DNA from: Bacteroidota bacterium
GTDB taxonomy: Bacteria > Bacteroidota > Bacteroidia > Bacteroidales > Tenuifilaceae
Reading direction: 5' to 3'
NCBI GenBank assembly: GCA_023406715.1
Contig: JAEXVC010000033.1
Span: 1-9,761, forward strand
DNA: 9,761 nucleotides
Positions 1-8,500 of this stretch are shown one piece after another; position 1 is the stretch's first letter; each line of letters starts with the position of its first letter. The notes under the pieces are model-generated. The model searched no databases. It saw only the letters and a list, made by a program, of their open reading frames with translations, and had not been told where the DNA came from. The position numbers and the translations under genes are program-made.

Positions 1-2892
1 CCACAGATCCATATCAGTATTGTTGGCATCCCAGTTCAGAACAACGCGAATATCTACTGGTAAATTTTTCAGGAATCGTTCATCGATTTTTTTTGTATCG
101 ACCTTTCCATTTGCCTCCTCAATAATTGCGTTTATTTCACCTAGCACTATGACCTCAATACCAGGGAAGCGGTTATCCCAGTTTTTCTCAACAATACAGT
201 AAAGCATATCCACTGCTTTTTGGTATTCTTTATTGGCTGCATATGCTAATCCTAAATCCCTGTACGATTGTGGTTCTTCCGATCTTAACTTTAGCACATC
301 CTCGAAAATACTGATGGCAGTATTTATTTCGCCAACCTGTTGGAGTTTGCGGGCTAATATTCGGAGTAGCTCATAGTTCTCTAGTTTTAGTTCTGCAACG
401 TTCGAGAGAATTCTGATGGCTTCATCCTTTTTACCTTTTTCGAAGAAGTAATCAGCCACATCGAAATAGAACGAAGGTGTTTGTTGATAATCCTTCTTTA
501 GCAGCAAGTACTTGGTATATAGATTTTTTGTGTCGATGTTCTTCAATTCTTTTAAATAGGGAACGTCTGGATCCCATTTGTTGACTTCAATGGTAGGTTG
601 AGATTTTTTTAGCACTTCCATTTTATTTGCACTGATATCAGCCCTGTCTTCAGCAATCATAGAAAATAAAGGCTCTGATACTTCTTCTTCAACCTCCACT
701 CCCGATACAACAGAATTGATTTGAACACTAGAGTCATTCCTGCTCACTCCATAAGCAGTAACCACAACTTCTTCTATATCATTAGTTTCTGGTTCGAGCG
801 TTATGTCAATATTTGTAATGTTGGCAGCATCTATTTCTATTGTCTTAAACCCAATAAAACTAATTTGTAGAATAGCATTTACTGGACCTCTAAGTTCAAA
901 TTTTCCATCTACATTTGTTGAAGTACCAATACTTGTTCCTCTAACCACAACCGATACCCCGGGAATTGGCATTCCATCGTCAGAACTTACAACCGTGCCA
1001 GTAATTGTTTTTCTTTCAGTTGAGTACTGGCGCGATGGTAAGTTTGTCGATTGATTAACCATAATTGGTTTGGTTTGATAATTAAAATCAGTATTCCACC
1101 ATTCCACCTTTTTTTGGAACTGATACGCCACCTGGTCTATATGTAGTTTTGTAGTTTGTTTCTCCTCGTTTGTGCTATTTTCAACTATTTTGTTGTATTC
1201 GGCCAATAATTCTTGGGGTGGAATAATTTTGTACTGAGCATAGTCTTCAACTCTATCCAGTACAATTAGCGAGGTGTTATTGGTTACAACAGAGTACTTT
1301 TTACCGATTCTAGTAATTTCATCGGCATTTTTTATTGGATTAAAGTTTAGTTCGTTTAAATATTTCTGAGCCCACATTCTTTCCACTAGGCCTTTATCTT
1401 CAATGTTCTTTGAGTCGAGTTGAATTGTTTCTGTGTATACTATCTCATTGCCATACCCGAAATTTATTTTTAGGGTAGCGGCTTTCGACTTTAATTTTCC
1501 AACTAGCGAAAAATTATTGGTAAAATGGGTTGGAATGGATGGGTATATTTCAGAAAGTTCAGTATTGTCGAATTCAGCAGAGATGAACTGCATTTTTTGC
1601 TTCAGAATAAACTCCAAAGCCTGCTCAAGGCTTAGTATTTTTAAATTCAGGTAAACTCCGGCAGTTGCTGATGAAATAAACTGTAGGTACGAGTGTTCTG
1701 TGGTCTGGCTCGATGAAACTGTAATTACAGGAACCTTCGAAAGAGTTATTTCACCTTTCCCAAAGTTGCTTAAAGCATCGCTAACAAGTATTATTTCATC
1801 GCATTTGTACTTGTTAAAATCCAGTGTTCCAAGTTGTGTTCCTCCATCGTAGGTTAGGTTTTTGATATCGTTGAATAGTTCTTCTGATTTACCGTTCTGG
1901 ATGCTATACTTTTTGTTGTCAACAATTGTGTTCGAGAACGCTATTAACTCCATGTCTAGGTTCTGAATTTTTGAGATGTATTTATCAATAAGTTTAAGTT
2001 CCGTTTCAATATCTCTACTTACCGATGATGTGGATACATCCCAGAACAATGCAATTTTCTTAGGCAGAACTTTTTCACGATCCTGCTTTGGCGGAAATAC
2101 ATTTATATAGAAATAGTTAACCTCATCTACATTCCCTTTATCAACCCAAGTGTTTTTGTTTATTTTTTGAAATGGGATTCTAAAGCCCAGCTGTTTATTG
2201 GGTAAATAGTTTTCCTTTTCAAAATCGGTAATGTAAGCATTCTGCCAGCGTTTAAACTCGATATTCTCAAGTTCATTATTATCAACCGAGGGGATTGTAT
2301 CCTGATTAAGAACCTCTACGTGAATTTTAAAGTTAGAAACAGTTTCGGTATAATTCAGCGGTAACAAATATGTGTACCCGTTGGTCGAATGAATCAACTC
2401 GCTTTCGTACGAAATAAGCGCTGTTTTGTACCCTTTAGCAGGAATTGGGTAAACTCTTGCCTTGAAATTATTCCCTTTTGTTTTTTCGAGAAGGCCTGGA
2501 TCAATGTTTTGTCTAACAACGGCTTCGAATACTTGTTGTCCCTTTTGTTTTTCAATAACTACGCCTTCGCGTAATTTTCCGTTAACATCCAATGCAAACC
2601 GTGATACTGTTTGTCCTTCGGCCAACGGAAAAACAAGCTCGCCTTCCAGTATTCTATCTGTGGAATTGTAGAAAGTCATCTCCATAGTTGTGGTTGCAAT
2701 ATTGCCAATGGTAACCACATCAATCTTTAACTTGTCGATTTTTAGGGTGCTTTCTTGCTCTTTAGAATCATTTTTTATTATTAATCTAGGAGATACAAAT
2801 TCTTGTATTTGAGTTGTTTGGGCCTGTAAGGATGAATTTCCAAATACTATTGCCATGTGTAATAGTATTATTACAGTCAAATATCGTCTCAT
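1..2892 (-). CDS. Exported VIT / von Willebrand A / carboxypeptidase-regulatory-like / TPR / YfaP-type mosaic protein (partial, C-terminus beyond left edge)
   Basis: The frame is open for 964 codons from the ATG at 2892 to base 1 with no stop, so the C-terminus is missing. Residues 1-24 form a signal peptide (MRRYLTVIILL..., likely cleaved after LQA). Residues about 50-180 match a VIT domain: EGELVFPLAEG, a YE-like VFEAVV, PGLLE, then F-x-x-x-V-x-PI. Residues about 279-400 are a von Willebrand A domain with an intact metal site: D285-x-S-x-S, T352 and D372. Residues about 628-706 are a carboxypeptidase-regulatory-like domain (TITGTVVSSDDGMPIPGVSV, DGKFEL), followed at 709-715 by VVVTAYG, the SusC/RagA-type signature. 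No receptor plug or barrel follows; about 790-900 looks like TPR helices (for example EKGKKDEAIRILSN). The last residues, DIRVVLNWDANNTDMDLW, resemble the start of a YfaP/DUF2135 domain. VIT and VWA domains usually bind other proteins, so a surface or periplasmic adhesion or scaffold role is inferred. Met13 is a less likely start because it would shorten the signal peptide. No clear promoter is seen in 2893-2994. Confidence 0.88.
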   Translation of the reverse strand, partial: MRRYLTVIILLHMAIVFGNSSLQAQTTQIQEFVSPRLIIKNDSKEQESTLKIDKLKIDVVTIGNIATTTMEMTFYNSTDRILEGELVFPLAEGQTVSRFALDVNGKLREGVVIEKQKGQQVFEAVVRQNIDPGLLEKTKGNNFKARVYPIPAKGYKTALISYESELIHSTNGYTYLLPLNYTETVSNFKIHVEVLNQDTIPSVDNNELENIEFKRWQNAYITDFEKENYLPNKQLGFRIPFQKINKNTWVDKGNVDEVNYFYINVFPPKQDREKVLPKKIALFWDVSTSSVSRDIETELKLIDKYISKIQNLDMELIAFSNTIVDNKKYSIQNGKSEELFNDIKNLTYDGGTQLGTLDFNKYKCDEIILVSDALSNFGKGEITLSKVPVITVSSSQTTEHSYLQFISSATAGVYLNLKILSLEQALEFILKQKMQFISAEFDNTELSEIYPSIPTHFTNNFSLVGKLKSKAATLKINFGYGNEIVYTETIQLDSKNIEDKGLVERMWAQKYLNELNFNPIKNADEITRIGKKYSVVTNNTSLIVLDRVEDYAQYKIIPPQELLAEYNKIVENSTNEEKQTTKLHIDQVAYQFQKKVEWWNTDFNYQTKPIMVNQSTNLPSRQYSTERKTITGTVVSSDDGMPIPGVSVVVRGTSIGTSTNVDGKFELRGPVNAILQISFIGFKTIEIDAANITNIDITLEPETNDIEEVVVTAYGVSRNDSSVQINSVVSGVEVEEEVSEPLFSMIAEDRADISANKMEVLKKSQPTIEVNKWDPDVPYLKELKNIDTKNLYTKYLLLKKDYQQTPSFYFDVADYFFEKGKKDEAIRILSNVAELKLENYELLRILARKLQQVGEINTAISIFEDVLKLRSEEPQSYRDLGLAYAANKEYQKAVDMLYCIVEKNWDNRFPGIEVIVLGEINAIIEEANGKVDTKKIDERFLKNLPVDIRVVLNWDANNTDMDLW

Positions 2893-2994
2893 ATTTTAAA
2901 GGTTTGGTATATAAAATTAACTCAATGAATGTAGTAAATATTATGATTCAAATGTTTTTTATTTAACAGCAAACTTTAAATATTGTATTATTTC

Positions 2995-3027
2995 GGATAA
3001 TAAAAGCGCAGATTAATTCTCTGCGCT
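2995..3027 (-). terminator. Rho-independent terminator of the DEAD-box helicase gene
   Basis: A perfect 8-bp stem (AGCGCAGA paired with TCTGCGCT) with a 7-base loop lies 33 bases past the helicase stop codon. Read on the minus strand it is followed at once by TTTTATTATC, a U-rich tail. It separates the helicase gene from the VIT/VWA gene, which starts about 100 bases further on and so probably has its own promoter. Confidence 0.72.
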
Positions 3028-3059
3028 GGGTTTATTATTATTTGATGGGTATATAAAAA

Positions 3060-4304
3060 CTATTTTTTCGATTTCTTTTTCTTTTTTCTCTCTCTGTTTT
3101 CAAACTCTTCCAAGTCATTGAGTAGTGATTTCCAATCGTGAGAGGATTCTTCCGAAACATCAACTGTAGCTTCGTACTCTCCTTCGGTAAAGTGCATTAT
3201 AGATATTGGTTTGCTTAGGTATGTTTCAATTTCAGCGAGTATTTCTTTTTCCTCCGTACTACAAAAGGATACAGCTTTGCCTTTTTGATTACCACGACCT
3301 GTGCGACCCACACGATGTACATAGTTTTCTGAGACTTCAGGTAAATCGTAGTTTATAACAAATTCAACATTAGGAATGTCAACCCCACGTGCACTAACAT
3401 CGGTGGCAATGAGAACTCGGTTCTTTCCCGATTTAAAATTGTCCATAATAGAAGAGCGTTCTTTCTGGTCCTTTCCGCTATGAATAGTTTGGCTCGAAAT
3501 ATTGACTCTTTCTAGCGCTTTAAGTACTCTTTCGGCTCTGACCTTTGTACGAACAAATACTAGTATTTTGCTATCAGGATTTTCGTTAATAAAACGTTCC
3601 AGGAAGAACCGTTTATCGTCCATTTCCACAAACGCAACCGAATGGTCAATATTTTTTGACACAGGGTCTTTAGGTGATATATGGATGCGAACGGCATGGC
3701 GAACTAAGCCGTAGGCTAAATCTTTGATGCGTTCATTAATGGTTGCCGAAAAGAATAACGTTTGTCGGTTTCTAGGGATTCTCCGAATTAGCTGTTCCAT
3801 ATCATTGATAAATCCAAGTTCAAGCATATGGTCGGCTTCGTCAATAATAAGAATTTCTACATTTTTGAACGATAAAAAACCTTGGCTAGCAAGGTCGAAC
3901 ATTCTTCCTGGGGTTGCAACTAAAACATCCGTTCCATTCTTAAGAAGTGATATTTGCTTGTCTTGTTCAACTCCTCCATAAACGCCAACAACATGAAGGC
4001 CTAATCCGGTGATGAGTTGTTTGAAAACATCGGATACTTGAATGGCCAATTCGTGAGTTGGAACCATCACTAAACATCGGGTTGAATATTGCTCCTTCTG
4101 AACTTTTCGGGTTGCAAGTAGTTGTATAACAGGAATTGCAAATGCTGCCGTTTTTCCTGTTCCTGTTTGTGCAATGGCCAAAACATCCTCACCTTTCAAG
4201 GTAGGAGGGATGGCCTTAAACTGTATATCGGTTGGTCTTTTAAACCCCAGCGTTTCCAAATTACGCTTTAGTGTAGGAATTAAATTGTACTGTTCAAACT
4301 TCAT
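3060..4304 (-). CDS. DEAD-box ATP-dependent RNA helicase
   Basis: This 414-residue cytoplasmic protein should unwind short RNA duplexes using ATP, as in ribosome assembly, mRNA turnover or cold adaptation. All core motifs are present in order: Q motif with F21 and Q28, motif I AQTGTGKT (45-52), motif Ia PTHELA (82-87), TPGR (131-134), DEAD (155-158), SAT (186-188), motif IV-like ILVFVRTK (247-254), motif V ATDVSARGVD (300-309) and motif VI HRVGRTGR (330-337). Motif Ia has His84 where the family normally has Arg. After about residue 340 comes a short tail ending in a lysine-rich run (ERKKKKKSKK), a likely nonspecific RNA-binding extension. The length suits the short RhlE/DeaD-like helicases common in Bacteroidota; the substrate cannot be told, so no symbol is given. 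The gene is monocistronic, with a promoter at 4386-4417, an untranslated leader of roughly 75 bases and a terminator at 2995-3027. Confidence 0.96.
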   Translation of the reverse strand: MKFEQYNLIPTLKRNLETLGFKRPTDIQFKAIPPTLKGEDVLAIAQTGTGKTAAFAIPVIQLLATRKVQKEQYSTRCLVMVPTHELAIQVSDVFKQLITGLGLHVVGVYGGVEQDKQISLLKNGTDVLVATPGRMFDLASQGFLSFKNVEILIIDEADHMLELGFINDMEQLIRRIPRNRQTLFFSATINERIKDLAYGLVRHAVRIHISPKDPVSKNIDHSVAFVEMDDKRFFLERFINENPDSKILVFVRTKVRAERVLKALERVNISSQTIHSGKDQKERSSIMDNFKSGKNRVLIATDVSARGVDIPNVEFVINYDLPEVSENYVHRVGRTGRGNQKGKAVSFCSTEEKEILAEIETYLSKPISIMHFTEGEYEATVDVSEESSHDWKSLLNDLEEFENRERKKKKKSKK

Positions 4305-4385
4305 AAGTAGATGAGTATATTCCTTTTGCTAGAATAAAATTAGCCAATTGGAATTTGCTTTCAAACAGTATTCCTATTGCCGATG

Positions 4386-4417
4386 CAAAACTACTAAAAA
4401 GCACTAACCAATGCAAA
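4386..4417 (-). promoter_or_regulatory. Bacteroidota-type promoter for the DEAD-box helicase
   Basis: On the minus strand TTTG (4417-4414) is followed after 20 bases by TAGTTTTG (4393-4386), an exact match to the Bacteroidota -7 element TAnnTTTG with a spacing accepted for the -33 element. Transcription would start near 4380, leaving a leader of about 75 bases before the ATG at 4304. The site lies in the 182-base gap after the VOC gene, so the helicase does not depend on read-through from it. Confidence 0.6.
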
Positions 4418-4446
4418 CTTAAAATTTAAGCGTATGTAACTGTAAA

Positions 4447-4466
4447 AGAATATTATTGCTTATTCT
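4447..4466 (-). terminator. Possible weak terminator of the VOC-family gene
   Basis: On the minus strand AGAATA pairs with TATTCT across an 8-base loop, and the run TTTT follows directly. The stem is only six AT-rich pairs, so this is a weak candidate. It lies about 20 bases past the VOC stop and before the helicase promoter, where a terminator would be expected. Confidence 0.25.
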
Positions 4467-4478
4467 GTGTTGTAAGTT

Positions 4479-4494
4479 TGGCGTATTTACGCCA
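4479..4494. repeat. Short inverted repeat over the VOC stop codon
   Basis: TGGCGTA and TACGCCA are perfect 7-base inverted arms separated by two bases, with the VOC stop codon (4487-4489) inside. No T-run follows on either strand, so it does not look like an intrinsic terminator. It might be a 3'-end stabilising hairpin or chance. Confidence 0.35.
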
Positions 4495-4870
4495 TGAGTT
4501 CAATTCTGTTCCCTTCAATATCAAGAACTACACTTTCAAAGTAACCGTCTCCAGTTGTACGTGGTTCATTTATTATACGATGTCCGTTTTTCCTAAGTGT
4601 TTCGGTAAGCGTAATAACGGCATCTTTTGAGCCCAAATTAAATGCAATGTGGGTCAATCCTAAAAGTTCGTTTAAATAATTAGATTTTAGCACTGTTGTT
4701 TTGTGCATAAGTTCTATTCTTGTTCCATTCTCAAAACTAATAAAGTAGGATTCAAAATGCTTTAAAGAGTTAGTATATTTTTCATTGCTATGCCCATTAA
4801 AGTATTGTACGTAAAAATTTTTCATCAATTCTAAGTCCTTTGTCCAAATTGCAACGTGATCGATTCGCAT
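4487..4870 (-). CDS. VOC-superfamily (glyoxalase/bleomycin-resistance/dioxygenase fold) protein
   Basis: This 127-residue cytoplasmic protein has the two-module fold of the vicinal oxygen chelate superfamily, whose members use a divalent metal for isomerase, ring-cleaving or thiol-transfer reactions. The first module opens with IDHVAIWTKDLE and ends in TRIELM; the second opens with GLTHIAF and ends in GNRIELMA. The expected metal ligands are all present: H5, E53, H74 and E124, as in glyoxalase I and methylmalonyl-CoA epimerase. The length suits a single-domain member that acts as a dimer. The two RIELM endings reflect the internal duplication typical of the fold. Small VOC proteins of this kind are common in Bacteroidota and their substrates are mostly unknown, so lactoylglutathione lyase activity should not be assumed. 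The gene stands alone, 182 bases from the helicase and divergent from the lipoprotein gene. Confidence 0.88.
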   Translation of the reverse strand: MRIDHVAIWTKDLELMKNFYVQYFNGHSNEKYTNSLKHFESYFISFENGTRIELMHKTTVLKSNYLNELLGLTHIAFNLGSKDAVITLTETLRKNGHRIINEPRTTGDGYFESVVLDIEGNRIELMA

Positions 4871-4916
4871 AAGTTCTGTAAAATAGGGTTTACCAATAGT
4901 AAAGTTTATTCAAATT

Positions 4917-4930
4917 ACTTATAAATAAGT
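4917..4930. promoter_or_regulatory. Inverted repeat in the divergent intergenic region (possible operator)
   Basis: ACTTAT and ATAAGT form perfect 6-base arms with a 2-base centre, about 47 bases upstream of the VOC start codon. This would place it in or near that gene's promoter. The region is very AT-rich, so chance is a real alternative. Confidence 0.3.
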
Positions 4931-4942
4931 TGAATTGAAAAC

Positions 4943-4954
4943 TATCATATGATA
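4943..4954. promoter_or_regulatory. 12-bp perfect palindrome between divergent genes (possible operator)
   Basis: TATCATATGATA is a perfect palindrome without spacer in the 139-base region between the divergent VOC and lipoprotein genes. Its size suits a dimeric regulator, but no regulator gene is in the window and AT-rich DNA gives such palindromes by chance. It lies 17 bases before the candidate plus-strand -7 element. Confidence 0.35.
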
Positions 4955-4970
4955 TTAAAGAAATAAATCT

Positions 4971-4978
4971 TATTTTCG
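4971..4978 (+). promoter_or_regulatory. Possible -7 element for the lipoprotein / T9SS propeller unit
   Basis: TATTTTCG differs from the Bacteroidota -7 consensus TAnnTTTG at one position and lies 31 bases before the ATG at 5010. No TTG is found at the usual distance upstream, so this rests on one element and on position only. Confidence 0.3.
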
Positions 4979-5009
4979 CACTCTAAATATAAAGATTAAC
5001 AGCAATTTA

Positions 5010-5489
5010 ATGATAAAAAAAATAAATTACTTTATACTGTCTTTATTGATATTAGCCTGTGCACCCTCTAAGAAAAGAGTTTCATGTGTAGGATGCGATC
5101 CAGTTTCTGGAATTGAGATTGAAAGCTCCTCCAATAAAGAGTCTATCCAATTTATAGTTCGTAACAAATCGAACACTCAAATGTTTATTCATAACTATAT
5201 GCAACTAAATATTGAGAGATTGGAGGAAGGTAAATGGGAGAAGGTTAGGATACTTAATTGTCCTTGTGGTGCACCATGTGCAAGACCTGCTGAGTTTATA
5301 GCGGTTGCTAAAGATGGAAACTTTACGTTTACCTGGGACAGAGTGGAGAGTTGGTGTGGAGAAAAGAATTCCTACGGTATTCCGGAATCGATGAAATTAT
5401 CTGTAACTGCTGGGCGTTATCGTATAATGGTTATTTATAGTTTAGATGGTAGGGATACTAAGGTTTTTTATAAAGAATTCAATGTTTAA
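5010..5489 (+). CDS. Six-cysteine lipoprotein of unknown function
   Basis: This 159-residue protein starts MIKKINYFILSLLILAC: a lysine-containing start, a hydrophobic stretch and a lipobox (I14-L-A-C17). Cleavage and lipidation at Cys17 are expected, tethering it to the cell envelope. The mature part is beta-rich, with strand-like stretches such as SIQFIVRN and YRIMVIYS, and ends RDTKVFYKEFNV; an Ig-like sandwich is plausible. Besides Cys17 it has C26, C29, C84, C86, C90 and C116, including a CxxC pair near the N-terminus and CPCGAPC in the middle. Six cysteines outside the cytoplasm suggest disulphides or a metal site; which one cannot be told. Nearby tryptophans (W76, W109, W115) may pack around this cluster. 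I do not recognise the family. Only 14 bases separate its stop from the next gene, so the two are very likely co-transcribed, and a shared envelope role is inferred. Confidence 0.85.
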   Translation: MIKKINYFILSLLILACAPSKKRVSCVGCDPVSGIEIESSSNKESIQFIVRNKSNTQMFIHNYMQLNIERLEEGKWEKVRILNCPCGAPCARPAEFIAVAKDGNFTFTWDRVESWCGEKNSYGIPESMKLSVTAGRYRIMVIYSLDGRDTKVFYKEFNV

Positions 5490-5503
5490 TAAATAATAAA
5501 TCC

Positions 5504-8500
5504 ATGAAAAAGTTTAATTTTTTAGTAATACTGAGCCTTGTGCCAGTGCTTCTATTTTCTCAAAATTGGAGAGAAGCTTTTTATTCGAATTCCAACGATA
5601 CAAAAAGCACAATAAATTTTTATGAGATACAGAAAGATTTCAATGAGTACTGGAAAGATTATGATATCAAGGGAGGCTACTATACAGTAGATGGACAAAA
5701 GAAAAAAGCAGTAGGCTGGAAACAATTTAAGCGTTGGGAGTGGTTCTGGGAAACTAGGATTGATTCTAAAACAGGAAAGTTTCCTACAGTTGACAAATTC
5801 TCCGTTTACAAAGAATTAAAGGCCAAAAAAACTAAAACCGATAATTCAAATTGGCAAAGTATGGGACCAAATTCCTCTTACGGAGGATATGCGGGTATTG
5901 GTCGGATTAACTGCATTGCCTTTCATCCAACAGATAAAAGTACATTTTGGATTGGTGCTCCATCTGGTGGTTTATGGAAAACTACTGATGGAGGTTTAAA
6001 CTGGACTGTTCTTACGGACAATCTCCCAGTTATAGGTGTAAGTGAGATATTTATCCCTAATGATTATGAAACATCCAAAACTATTTTCATTGCAACTGGC
6101 GATAGGGATGCAGGCGATAATTACTCCATAGGTGTGCTTAAATCAACAGATGATGGTCAAACATGGTCAACTACTGGTCTAACCTTCAATGTTGCTAGTC
6201 GTTATAGAATTACTAGGATGTTGGTACACCCAACTCAACAGAATATTATGTATGTTGCAACTAATGGTGGCATATATAAAACAATTAATGGAGGTACAGA
6301 TTGGTCTATGGTTAAAAGTGGTACTTTCTTTGACATGGAATTTAAATCTGGAGGAGAAGATACTGTGCTTTATGCCGCTACTGCCGATTATAATGGTAGT
6401 CCGTTACTTTATAAAACAAAAGATGCTGGTGTTAATTGGAATGTTAAATATTCTTTTCCAACTGCAGCATATAGAGTAGAATTGGCTGTTGCAAAATCTA
6501 ATTCTTCGGTGGTTTATGCCCTATCTTCAAAAACTAATGGAGGTATGGATGGTATTTATAAGTCTACAGATGGAGGTGAATCCTTCGCAAAAGTCTATGA
6601 TGGCACAGTATCTGGTAAAAATCTTTTGAATTGGCATGCAAATAGTACTGATGCAACAGGACAGGGATGGTATGACTTAACCCTTTCAGTTTCTCCTACC
6701 AATGAAAATGAGGTTTATTTGGGGGGTATTAACTCTTGGAAATCTACAAATGGTGGAACTTCTTGGTTTATAATAAATCACTGGTATGGGAAGGACGGTA
6801 TTCCCGCAGTACATGCTGATAAGCATTATATGGTTTTTCAAGATGGAACAACCTTTTTTGAAGCTAATGACGGTGGATTATATAAAACAACTAATGGTGG
6901 TTCTACTTGGACTGATTTGACCGATGGCATGGTTATTAGTCAAATGTATAAACTTAGTGCTTCTCAGACTGTAAAAGATAAAGTAATTACCGGATTACAG
7001 GATAATGGAAGCAAATTGGTTGAGTCTGGAACTTGGGAGGATGTTAAAGGGGGTGACGGAATGGAGTGTTTGATTGATTATCTTGATGCAAACATTCAGT
7101 ATGCCACTTATGCCGAAGGGCAAATTGATAGAACATTAAATAATTGGCAATCTAGCGTTGATATTTCTGCAAATATTCCAGGAGGTCCAAGTGGTGCATG
7201 GGTTACACCTTATGTAATAGATCCAACGGATAATAAGGTTTTATATGTTGGATATGCTGATGTATGGAAAACAACCGATAGGGGCGATAGTTGGACAAAA
7301 ATTTCGGCAGTTAATATGAGCGATAATATAAGGTCAATGGCTATTGCATCATCAAACAATCAGGTTTTATATATTGCAAGTTTGAACCAGTTATACAAAA
7401 CAATTGATGGCGGTAAGAATTGGGTTAACTTAACACAAAAATTACCATCTACTGGCACTATTACATCAATCACTATTGATGATATGGATTACAATAAAAT
7501 TTGGATAACCTTTGGAGAGTATAATTCTGATAGGATTTTTGAGTCTAATAATGCAGGAGATAATTGGACTAATATTTCATCTGGTTTACCATTAGTTCCT
7601 GTTAGTACAATTGTGAAAAATAAGTTGTCAAAAACACAGCAGTTGTATGCAGGAACAGATGTTGGTGTATTCATCAAGGAGGGAAATGCCGATTGGACTT
7701 TATTTAGTAATAATCTGCCATCGGTAGTTGTAAGTGAACTTGAAATACATTATGACAAAGGGAATCCTTCAAATAGCGTTCTATATGCTGCAACCTATGG
7801 CAGGGGATTGTGGAAGTCAAATTTAGCTCCATTTGAAATGCCGGAGATTGTTCTTAACCTTATTGAAGGTACCTATTATGTTTCAAATACAATTAAGGCC
7901 TCAGTTCAAGTATCATTTAATACGGTAGAGACATTCACTTCAAATACCTTTAGTGCATATTTGTCCGACGCAACAGGTGGATTTTCTAATCCCGTATTGA
8001 TTGGTACGTTAGTTTCTGATACCGAAAAATCTATTAGTGCTCAAATCCCAGAGGGAACTGTGTCAAGCGATTTATATCGTATTAAGGTATTATCATCTAG
8101 TCCAACTCTAGAAAGTACAGTTAGCAATTCATTTAAAGTAGTTTTGGATAATAGTAAGCCTACAGTAAATGTGACTAGTACAATTACAGTTCCATCAACT
8201 AGTTCTAGAAATATTGAGGTTAGGTTTAAATTTAATGAGGCCGTTACAGGGTTTGAGCAATCGGATATAAATGTTACAAATGCTTCAATTTCTTCATTCG
8301 TTGTGACTTCGACCTCTGAATACAAAATATTTATTGCTCCAACTGCATCTGGAGCAGTTACCGTAACTGTTCCAGCGGATATAGCAACGGATTTGGTTGG
8401 CAATACAAATGTGGCATCCAACGTTTGGTCAATAAATTATTATCCAACAGGAGTTGACGATATATCTAGCTATGGAATAGGTGTTTATCCTAACCCAAGT

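Noticed and set aside
745..1010. SusC/RagA TonB-dependent receptor
   Set aside because: Only the carboxypeptidase-like domain and the VVVTAYG signature are present. VIT and VWA modules precede them and TPR helices follow, with no plug or barrel.
803..2671. Several plus-strand open frames of 61-83 codons
   Set aside because: All are antisense to the continuous 964-codon minus-strand frame with recognisable VIT, VWA and carboxypeptidase-like domains.
2893..2994. Promoter of the VIT/VWA gene
   Set aside because: AACATTTG resembles the -7 element on the minus strand, but the nearest TTTG is only 13 bases upstream of it, too close to form a convincing pair.
5978..7567. DNA-level tandem repeat or CRISPR-like array
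   Set aside because: The recurring similarity is at protein level (Asp-boxes), with degenerate DNA and uneven spacing.
8041..8421. 126-codon open frame on the minus strand
   Set aside because: It lies antisense within the Ig-like region of the propeller gene, which has clear domain matches; the antisense frame shows no recognisable features.
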